A stretch of DNA of 64,000 nt, from assembly GCF_040643635.1 (NCBI RefSeq), contig NZ_JBEYUS010000006.1, positions 62,001 to 126,000 of the forward strand. Reading direction: 5' to 3'. Position 1 is the stretch's first letter, and every line of letters begins with the position of its first letter. Both the position numbers and the translations under genes were made by a program. The notes under the pieces were generated by a model. The model saw only the letters and a program-made list of their open reading frames with translations. It made no database searches and was not told where the DNA came from. Source of the DNA: Saccharopolyspora_C sp040643635. Its GTDB lineage: Bacteria; Actinomycetota; Actinomycetes; Mycobacteriales; Pseudonocardiaceae. This document shows positions 55,533 through 63,000 of the stretch, piece after piece.

Positions 55533-56309
55533 ATGGGCGCACTCATCCTGATCATCGTCGCCGCGGTCGTGATCATCGGTGCTGTGTGGTGGTCCCGCAG
55601 GCAGAACCTCGCCCACCAGCAGCGAGAACTCGACGACTCGCGCGCCGAGGCGCGGCGCTGGGTGGAGCGGCTCGGCGGACAGGTGCTCAACATCGACGGC
55701 ACCGACGACGCCTCGAAGCAGGCCATGGCCGATGCCGCCGAACGGCACCAGGCCGCCGTGTCCCAGCTCGACCAGGCGTCCTCCGCCGAGCAGTGCAGGC
55801 TCACCACGCAGACCGCGATGGAAGGCCTCTACTACGTGCGCGCCGCCCGCACCGCGATGGGACTCGACCCCGGACCCGAGCTGCCCGACCTCAGCCACGG
55901 GGCCGGGAAGGTCACCGAGCACCGCGAGGTCGAGGTCGACGGCAAGCAGCAGGTCGCCTCCCCCACCCCCGGCGACACCACCCCGCACTACTACCCCGGC
56001 GGACGCGTCGCGGGCCGCCCGGTGCCCGAAGGCTGGTACAGCGAGCCGTGGTGGAAGCCCGCGCTGGTCGCCGGGGCCTGGGGCGCGGGTTCGTTCCTGC
56101 TGATGAGCGCCATGTTCAGCGGCATGGCCGGGGTGCCGGAAGCGGCCGCGGCCGGGGACGTCGGGGACCTCGGCGACCCGGGCGCGCTCGGCGACGGCGG
56201 AGACCCCGGAGACACCGGAGCCCCCGACGACTTCGGCGGCGACGATCCAGGCGGCGACTTCGGCGACTTCGGGGACTTCGACTTCGACCTGGGCGACTTC
56301 GGCTTCTGA
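55533..56309 (+). CDS. Membrane protein with acidic Gly-Asp-Phe tail
   Basis: The 258-residue protein has an N-terminal membrane helix (residues 2-19), a charged helical region (about 20-120), and a second hydrophobic segment near 185-205. The last 50 residues are almost only Gly, Asp, Pro and Phe with GDFGDF repeats. Similar DUF1542-like proteins occur in Pseudonocardiaceae; the function is unknown. The tail may be a flexible extracellular or interaction segment. The ATG at 55533 has GGAGGGACC directly before it. Confidence 0.75.
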   Translation: MGALILIIVAAVVIIGAVWWSRRQNLAHQQRELDDSRAEARRWVERLGGQVLNIDGTDDASKQAMADAAERHQAAVSQLDQASSAEQCRLTTQTAMEGLYYVRAARTAMGLDPGPELPDLSHGAGKVTEHREVEVDGKQQVASPTPGDTTPHYYPGGRVAGRPVPEGWYSEPWWKPALVAGAWGAGSFLLMSAMFSGMAGVPEAAAAGDVGDLGDPGALGDGGDPGDTGAPDDFGGDDPGGDFGDFGDFDFDLGDFGF

Positions 56310-56324
56310 GACCCGGTTCCGCTC

Positions 56325-56375
56325 AGGTGAACGGGCCACCCACCAGCCCGCACCGGGCGAACGGGCCGTTCACCC
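56325..56375. terminator. Conserved hairpin, copy 4
   Basis: GGTGAACGGGCC pairs with GGGCCGTTCACC with one mismatch. Its stem matches the copies at 19545-20353, 36 kb away. It lies between convergent genes and overlaps the nei2 stop codon at 56370. Confidence 0.72.
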
Positions 56376-57191
56376 CGCGGTGGCGGGGGTCGACTGGCAC
56401 ACCGGGCACCAGTACAGGTTGCGCCCGGACAGGTCCGCGGTGGCGATCGGCGCACCGCAGACCAGGCACGGCGCCCCCGCCCGCCGGTACACGTAGACCT
56501 CTCCCCCGTGCCGGTCCTGCCGCGGCTCGCGGCCCATCGCCGCCGGTTCGTGCTCCGGGCGGACCGTGTCGATGCGGCCGACGCGCACGCCGTCGGCCAT
56601 CAGCTCGACCAGATCGGTCCAGATCAGCTTCCACGCCCGCTCGCCCAGTTCGCGGCCCGGGGTGCGCGGCGGGATGCCGTGCCGGAACAGCACTTCCGCC
56701 CGGTACACGTTCCCCGCCCCGGCCAGCACCTTCTGGTCCAGCAGCAGCGCCGCGATCGACGTGCGGGACCGCGAGATCCGCTCCCACGCGCGTTCGGGTT
56801 CGGCGTCGGCGCGCAGCGGGTCGGGGCCGAGCCGGTCGCGCAGCGCGGCCACCTCGTCGAGCGTGATCAGCTCGCAGGCCGTGGGGCCGCGCAGGTCGGT
56901 GCCGCAGCCGGGCCCGATGATCCGCATCCGCACCTGCCCGCGCGGTTCCTGCGGTGGCAACGGGAACTCGGTGAACGTGCCGTACAACCCGAGGTGCACG
57001 TGCACGACCTCGGGGCCGTAGAAGTGGAACAGGTGCTTGCCGTGCGCCTCGGCGCGCTCGAACCGCGCCCCGTCCAGCCGGGCGGCGCCGCCCGCGAACC
57101 GGCCCTGCGGGCTCGACACCCGGACCAGGTGACCGCCGAAGCGGGAATCGTGCAGCCCGGCGAGCCGGTGCAAGGTGTGGCCTTCAGGCAT
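56370..57191 (-). CDS. nei2: Nei2-type DNA glycosylase/AP lyase (endonuclease VIII)
   Basis: The 273-residue protein starts MPEGHTLHR, the Nei-type N-terminus in which Pro2 and Glu3 are catalytic. It ends in a zinc finger (CLVCGAPI...CPVCQ). It removes oxidised pyrimidines and cuts the abasic site. M. tuberculosis has nei2 next to rpiB, as here. The ATG at 57191 is the family start. Confidence 0.94.
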   Translation of the reverse strand: MPEGHTLHRLAGLHDSRFGGHLVRVSSPQGRFAGGAARLDGARFERAEAHGKHLFHFYGPEVVHVHLGLYGTFTEFPLPPQEPRGQVRMRIIGPGCGTDLRGPTACELITLDEVAALRDRLGPDPLRADAEPERAWERISRSRTSIAALLLDQKVLAGAGNVYRAEVLFRHGIPPRTPGRELGERAWKLIWTDLVELMADGVRVGRIDTVRPEHEPAAMGREPRQDRHGGEVYVYRRAGAPCLVCGAPIATADLSGRNLYWCPVCQSTPATAG

Positions 57192-57218
57192 CGCACGCCA
57201 CCGGCCGTCGCGCCGCGC

Positions 57219-57560
57219 TCAGAACAGCACCCACAGCACGATCGATTCGATCAGGTAGGCCAGCACGCAGCAGCCGGCGACGACGAGGCCGCGGCGCACC
57301 GCTCCCGGCGCCGCACCCTTGACCAGCGCCACCGCGGTCCCGGCGACGAACGCCAAGCACACCGCGAGGAATCCGCCGACCAGCAGCCACAGGCCGACGC
57401 CCAGCGCGCAATCCGGCGCGGTGCAGGTCGCACCGGGGCCGCCCACCAGGTAGGGGCTCAACGCGCGCTGGGCGGAGAAGAGGACGAGCACGCCCAGCAC
57501 CGCACCGCCGAACGCCACCAGCGGCGTCAGCAGCGCGGTCGCCGGGCGTGCACCGGTCAT
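57219..57560 (-). CDS. Small integral membrane protein
   Basis: The 113-residue protein has three to four hydrophobic segments and little else (LLTPLVAFGGAVLGVLVLF, VGLWLLVGGFLAVCLAF, LVVAGCCVLAYLIESIVLWV). A CTAPDC cysteine pair in the first outer loop could form a disulfide. It sits between nei2 and rpiB in the same direction. I do not recognise a family. Confidence 0.7.
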   Translation of the reverse strand: MTGARPATALLTPLVAFGGAVLGVLVLFSAQRALSPYLVGGPGATCTAPDCALGVGLWLLVGGFLAVCLAFVAGTAVALVKGAAPGAVRRGLVVAGCCVLAYLIESIVLWVLF

Positions 57561-57566
57561 GTCAGT

Positions 57567-58037
57567 TCACTCCGCGGGCAGCGCCGGCGGGGTGCCGGTC
57601 CGCTCGTAGTCGGAGAGCAGGTCGATGCGGCGCTGGTGCCTGCCGCCCTCGAACTCGGTGCCGAGGAACGCCTCGACGATCTCCTCGATCTCCTCGACGG
57701 CGTGCATCCGCGCACCGATGCCGGCGAGCAGCGCGTTGTTGTGCTGGCGGGCCAGCTTCGCGGTGTCGACGCTCCAGGTCAGGGCCGCGCGGGCGCCGGG
57801 GACCTTGTTCGCGGCGATCTGCTCGCCGTTGCCGGAGCCACCGATGACGAGCCCGAGGCTGCCCTCGTCGGCGACGACGCGGCGGGCCGCCTCGACGCAG
57901 AACGGCGGGTAGTCGTCCTGGGCGTCGTAGGCCGCCGGGCCCACGTCGGTCACCTCGTGACCTCGCTCGGTCAGCCACGTGACCAGGTGGTTCTTCAGGT
58001 CGAAGCCTGCGTGATCGGATCCTAGGTAGACGCGCAC
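57567..58037 (-). CDS. rpiB: Ribose-5-phosphate isomerase B
   Basis: The 156-residue protein begins VRVYLGSDHAGFDLKN and has the RpiB substrate set: GSGNGEQIAANK near residue 70, with the catalytic Glu of actinobacterial RpiB in place of Cys, and NNALLAGIG. It interconverts ribose-5-phosphate and ribulose-5-phosphate. The GTG at 58037 is chosen from the family start; no clear ribosome site precedes it. Confidence 0.95.
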   Translation of the reverse strand: MRVYLGSDHAGFDLKNHLVTWLTERGHEVTDVGPAAYDAQDDYPPFCVEAARRVVADEGSLGLVIGGSGNGEQIAANKVPGARAALTWSVDTAKLARQHNNALLAGIGARMHAVEEIEEIVEAFLGTEFEGGRHQRRIDLLSDYERTGTPPALPAE

Positions 58038-58081
58038 GCAGGCAGTGTGCCAAACGCCCCACCGCCGACCCGCACCCTGGT

Positions 58082-58153
58082 TACGGTTGATCCATGACCG
58101 GGCTCCGCACCACCCGTCCCGCCCGCGGCGAGCAGCCGGGGGCCTCGTCGTGA
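58082..58153 (+). promoter_or_regulatory. Leaderless promoter and 19-codon upstream ORF before the MBL gene
   Basis: TACGGT (58082-58087) is six bases before an ATG at 58094, which fits a leaderless start. The frame reads MTGLRTTRPARGEQPGASS and stops with TGA at 58151-58153. That TGA overlaps the GTG of the metallo-beta-lactamase gene as GTGA. The short peptide could couple or attenuate translation of the enzyme. Confidence 0.45.
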
Positions 58154-58947
58154 CCGGCCGCTGGGTGGCCGTCGGGGAGGCGGTGTGGGTGCGGCGGTAC
58201 GCGGAGCTGGACCTGGGCACCGGGCTGGTGCTGGGCGCCGAGCGAGCGCTGGTGATCGACACCCGCGGCGACCACCGGCAGGGCGCGGAGCTGGCGGCGG
58301 CGGTGCGGGCGAAGACGGCGCTGCCCTGCGAGGTGGTGCTCACCCACGGCCACTTCGACCACTGCTTCGGCACCGCCGCGTTCCGGCCCGCCCCGGTGCA
58401 CGCCCACGAGGGCTGCGCCGCCTTCCTGCGCGGGCACGCCGAGCGGCAGCGCCGCGAGTGGAGCGCGCACTACCGGGACGAGGGTCGCCCGGAGGTCGCG
58501 GCGGCGGTGGAGCGCAGCGAGGTCGTCCCGCCGGACCGGCCGGTCGGCGACCGCGCCGAGCTCGACCTGGGCGGCAGACCGGTGCGGCTGCACCACTTCG
58601 GCCCGGCGCACACCGATCACGACCTGGTGGTGGAGGTGCCGGACGCGGGCGTGGTGTTCGCGGGCGACCTCGTCGAGCAGGGCGCGCCGCCGGACTTCGA
58701 GGACGCCCACCCGCGGACCTGGCCGGATGCGCTCGACGCGCTGCTCGCGCTGCGAGCCGAGGTCGTCGTGCCCGGCCACGGGGAACCCGTCGACGCGGCG
58801 GCCGTGCGCACCCAGCGGGACGAGCTGGCCCTGCTGGCCGCGCTCTGCGCCGGGCACGAGCGGGGCGAGCTGACCACCGCCCAGGTGCTGCGCGACTCCC
58901 CCTACCCGGCGGACAGCACCGAACGCGCCCTGTGCAGGCACCACTAG
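58150..58947 (+). CDS. Metallo-beta-lactamase-fold hydrolase
   Basis: The 265-residue protein has the metal motif THGHFDHCFG near residue 64. Further ligands are in GPAHTDHDLVV (His), FAGDLVEQ (Asp) and VPGHGEPV (His). It most likely hydrolyses a thioester, lactone or similar bond; it is not a clear beta-lactamase. The GTG at 58150 overlaps the stop of a short upstream ORF and lacks its own strong ribosome site. It is divergent from rpiB. Confidence 0.88.
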   Translation: MTGRWVAVGEAVWVRRYAELDLGTGLVLGAERALVIDTRGDHRQGAELAAAVRAKTALPCEVVLTHGHFDHCFGTAAFRPAPVHAHEGCAAFLRGHAERQRREWSAHYRDEGRPEVAAAVERSEVVPPDRPVGDRAELDLGGRPVRLHHFGPAHTDHDLVVEVPDAGVVFAGDLVEQGAPPDFEDAHPRTWPDALDALLALRAEVVVPGHGEPVDAAAVRTQRDELALLAALCAGHERGELTTAQVLRDSPYPADSTERALCRHH

Positions 58948-58951
58948 GCCC

Positions 58952-58975
58952 TTCGGCCTGATCGACTAGGCCGAA
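58952..58975 (+). terminator. Terminator after the MBL gene
   Basis: TTCGGCCT pairs perfectly with AGGCCGAA around an 8-base loop, and ATTTT follows a few bases later. Confidence 0.7.
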
Positions 58976-59128
58976 CGGAGTCATTTTCGCCACGAGGGGC
59001 ACCGATCGACGATCGCGGGCGTCATGCTCGGCAACGGCCGGAGAACCCCCGGCCGAAGACCCGCACAACGGCACTGCGCTGGGGCGATCTCGACGGTGTG
59101 CGGCGGAACAACACTCTGGGAGGCGACG

Positions 59129-59683
59129 GTGTCCAGTCCGGACCAGTCCGATGCGGCGCGGCGGCAGCAGCTGCAGGCGGGCAACGACGCGTTGCGCGGC
59201 CAGATCGACGGCATGCTGGCGGACCTGCGCCGCCGCACCGCCGAGATCCAGGAGAAGCAGTCCGAGGCGGCGGCCAAGACCCACGAGGTCACCTCGGAGG
59301 ACGGCGTGATCACCGCCCGGGTGGACGCGACCGGAACCCTGGAGCAGCTGCTGCTGAGCTCGAAGGCCTTCGAGCGCACCACCCCGGAACAGCTGGCCCG
59401 CACCATCACCAGCGTCGTCCGCGAGGCGACCGGCAGCGCCCAGCAGTCCCTGCAATCGGACTTCGCCTCGCTCGCCGAGCCACCCGAGCTGCCCGACCTG
59501 TTCGCGGGCGCCCCCTACCTGGCGGACTTCATGCCCAGCAGCGGCCCGCTCGTCGCCCCGCCGGACCCGGCCGCGGAACGCGCCGCCCGCACCGGGAAGC
59601 AGGCCTCGCGGCCGCAGCGGGACCGCCCCGCCGAGGACGACGACGAGCCGCCGCAGTCGTTCATGACGGAGGGCCGCTGGTGA
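59129..59683 (+). CDS. YbaB/EbfC-like protein of a type VII secretion locus (EspL-like)
   Basis: The 184-residue protein has a helical N-terminus, then the YbaB core (SEDGVITARVDATGTLEQLLL), a second helix, and a Pro/Asp-rich tail. ESX loci carry such YbaB-like proteins (EspL in mycobacteria), which probably help fold or stabilise secreted partners. The GTG at 59129 follows GGGAGG. Its stop overlaps the next gene by 4 bp, so the two are coupled. Confidence 0.82.
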   Translation: MSSPDQSDAARRQQLQAGNDALRGQIDGMLADLRRRTAEIQEKQSEAAAKTHEVTSEDGVITARVDATGTLEQLLLSSKAFERTTPEQLARTITSVVREATGSAQQSLQSDFASLAEPPELPDLFAGAPYLADFMPSSGPLVAPPDPAAERAARTGKQASRPQRDRPAEDDDEPPQSFMTEGRW

Positions 59684-60000
59684 GCGGCCGGATGCGGATG
59701 CGCCCGGAGGAGATCCGGGCGGGCGGTGCGCGCATCGGCGCCGCCGGGGACCGGCTCGACGAGGTCCTCAAGCAGCTCAAGTCCAGTTTGGACGGTGAAG
59801 GCGAGTGCTGGGGCGATGACGAGGCCGGGCAGAAGTTCGCCGAGACCTACGTGCAGAACAGCACCGACGTCACCGACGGCATCGGGAAGCTCGCCGAAGC
59901 CCTCGGCAACATCATGGACAACCTGAAGGCCACCGCCGACGACACCGAAGGCCGCGACGCCGAGTCCGCCTCCGACATCGCGAACGTGCCGCAGAGCTGA
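59680..60000 (+). CDS. WXG100-like small secreted partner
   Basis: The 106-residue all-helical protein has two helices joined by a GECWGDDEAG turn with a Trp-Gly pair, as in the ESAT-6/CFP-10 superfamily. WXG proteins are substrates or chaperones of type VII secretion. It is coupled to the YbaB-like gene and lies 46 bp before a giant WXG-headed protein, with which it may form the secreted pair. Confidence 0.85.
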   Translation: MSGRMRMRPEEIRAGGARIGAAGDRLDEVLKQLKSSLDGEGECWGDDEAGQKFAETYVQNSTDVTDGIGKLAEALGNIMDNLKATADDTEGRDAESASDIANVPQS

Positions 60001-60046
60001 CACCGGGCCCGCGCGGGCCGTAGATCGACTGGGGAGTCGTACCGCG

Positions 60047-63000
60047 ATGAGTCTCGAGATGCCCGACGAGGTCAAGTGGCTGCTGCCGATCGTCGTCGGA
60101 CAGTCCTGGCCGGAAGGTGACGAGGACGCGCTGCGCCGCCTCGCGGACGCCTGGCGCGCCGCGGGTGACGGCGTCGGAGGCGTCACCACCGACGCGAACG
60201 GCGGCGCCACCCAGTCGCTCAGCGGCATGGAGGGCCAGACCCACGACGCGTTCGAGCAGCTGTGGCAGGACATCGGCAACGGCGGCGAGGCCGCGCTGCC
60301 GAAGATCCAGGAGGCGTGCGAGCAGCTCGCGCAAGGCTGCGACGACGCGGCGCTGGACGTGGAGCACACCAAGCTCACCATCATCGCCTCGCTGATCGCG
60401 CTGGCCATCCAGATCGCCGCGATGATCGCGAGCGCGGCGTTCAGCTTCGGCGCGTCCACCGCCGGCATCCCCATCGCCCAGGGCATCACCCGCACCGTGG
60501 TGATGCAGATCTTCAAGCAGCTGGTGCTGAGCATCGCCAAGAACGTCGCCATCGAGGTCGCCACCTCCGTCGCCATCGAGGCCGCGGTGCAGGGCGTCCA
60601 GATCGCCTCCGGCGAGCGCAAGGGCCTCGACGGCGGGAAGTTCAAGGACGCCGCCATCAGCGGTGCGATCAGCGGCACCGTCGGCGGCGTCTTCGAGGGC
60701 GTCGGCAACGTCGCCGCCCGCAAGGCCGCCGGAGCCGTCGGCGACGCCGCGGGGGACGCCGCCGGAACCGCGGCGGGAGCGGCCGGGCGGGCCGCCGGGG
60801 ACGCCGCGGGCGATGCGGCGGGCAGCGCGGCGAGCGCCGCCGGACGGGCCGCGGGCGATGCGGCCGGCGCGGCCGGGGAGAGCGCCGCGAAGAGCGTCGG
60901 CGCCGAAGCCGTCAAGGGCGCGGCCACCGGTGCCGCGCAGGGCGCCATCGGCAGCGCCGCCGAACAGCTCATCACCGAAGGCGAGATCGACTGGAGCGAC
61001 GTCGGCACCGGCGCCATGTCCGGCGGCGCGATGGGCGCGGGCATGGGCGCCGGGGGCGCGGCCCTGTCGAACCACTTCGACGCACCGGACGTGCCCGACA
61101 CGAGCGGGGCCGGGGATTCCGGGGACGGCACGGGGGCTTCGTCGTCGAGCAGCTCGGCCTCGGGCGGCTCGGACGGGGGCGGTTCGGACGGGGGCGGCTC
61201 GGATCGGAGCGAATCCGGTTCCGGGACGGGCGACTCGGATTCGGCCGCGGACGGCGGTTCCGGCGGATCTCGTTCGTCCATCGAGGACATGCTGTCCGGT
61301 GATTCCGGTGCAGGCTCGGGAGATTCATCCGGGGCGGCGAGCAGCGGCTCGTCGGGAGGCTCGGATTCCGGGGCGTCCGGCGGCTCGGACTCGGGGGCGC
61401 GCGGGGACGGCGGGCAGTCTGGCTCCGGCGGCGGCGAACCGCGTTCCGGCGCGGACAGCGGGTCCGACGGCGGTTCCGCGCGGTCCGGGGACGCCGACGG
61501 CGGGTCCACGCGATCCGGCGATGCCGACAGCGGCTCGGCGCGCACCGCCGAATCCGACAGCGGGTCCACGCGCTCCACGGACACCGACACCGGGTCCACG
61601 CGCACCGGGGACACCGACAGCGGGTCCACTCGGTCCGGCGATACCGACGGCGGGTCCACGCGATCCGGCGAAGCCGACAGCGGGTCCGCGCGGTCCGCGG
61701 ATTCCGATGCGAGCTCCGGCCGCGCCGCGGACTCCGGCAGTGGCGCGACGCGGGCCGCCGAGTCGGAGGGCGGGTCCACGCGCACCACCGAAGCCGAGGG
61801 TGGCGCGACGCGAGCCGCGGACTCCGACGGTGGCACCTCGCGCGGGCCGGACTCCGACGGCGGCCGCGCCCCGGGCTCGGACGGCGGTGCGACGCGATCC
61901 GGCGATGCCGACGGGAGCTCCGCGCGGTCCACCGACTCCGATGCGGGCGCGCAGCGCGCCGCTGCCGCGGACGGCGGCTCCACCCGATCTCCGGACGCCG
62001 ACGGCGGTTCGGCGCGCACCTCCGACGCCGACGGGCCCGCCACCAGGTCCACCGGTTCTACTGGCGCGCACTCCGATGCCGACGGCGGTTCGACGCGTTC
62101 CGCGGACTCCGCAGGTTCGCCGCGCGGGGACGACGGCGGCTCGGCCCGCGCCGCCGCGCCGGACGGTTCCGGCGCGTCCGCGCGGGCGGACTCCGCCGGT
62201 TCGGGAGCGGGGAGTCCGAGCGGTTCCAGTGGTTCGGCGGACGCCGGGTCGCACGGCGACGGTGCGGGCTCGTCGAGCGCCGCAGGTGCCGGTGGCGGCC
62301 TGGGCGGTGGCGGTGCGGCTTCGCCCGGCGGTGGGGATTCCGCGCACCGCGGCCAGCCGGGGGGCAACGGCCCCGCAGGCACCGCCTCCGCGTCCAATGT
62401 GGACGCACCGGCTCGCCCGGCGGAACCGGCGGTCGCCCCCGCCGCGCCGGGCACGCCCGCTCGCGGTGATCAGGGCGGTGCCGCTGGCGGCGCGATGAGC
62501 GGCGCCCCGGCAGGCGGCGCTCCGGCTGGTGGCGCGTCCGCTGGGGGGAGCTCCGCCGGGTCCGGCGGGTCCCGTCCCGGCGCGGGCGGCGGCTGGACCG
62601 GAACGTCCGGCACTCCGGGGGCGGCGGGCCGCCCGATCGGTGGCGACTCGCCGAGGCCCGGCGGCCCGCGCGGCGAACGCGCACCGGCGGCCCGGGGAGC
62701 GGCGGAGGCACCGGCGGCGCCGCCGTCCGGCGGCAGGCACACCCGGTCGTCGGAGGTCCCCGACCAGCGCTCGGCAGCCGCACCGCACTCCCCGGCCCGC
62801 CCGGACGGGCCGCCGGTCCGATCGCATCCGGACGGCCCCGCGAACCCGGCACGACCGGACGGACCGCAGCGGGCGGACGGCCCGGCCGGCGAAGCCTCCG
62901 CCCGCCCTGGCGCACCGTCGGCGGGCGGCCCGCGGCACTCCGGCGATCCGCGGCACTGGGGCGACCCGGCCGCGCCGCCGAGGACTGACGGTCCGGCTGC

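Noticed and set aside
58094..58153. Short ORF as an independent protein gene
   Set aside because: At 19 codons it is more likely a leader peptide; it is reported only as a regulatory candidate.
59515..62454. Minus-strand open frame of 979 codons opposite the giant toxin gene
   Set aside because: Its Pro/Ser/Glu repeats mirror the 30-bp repeat of the plus-strand gene, and it would cross the coupled YbaB and WXG genes.
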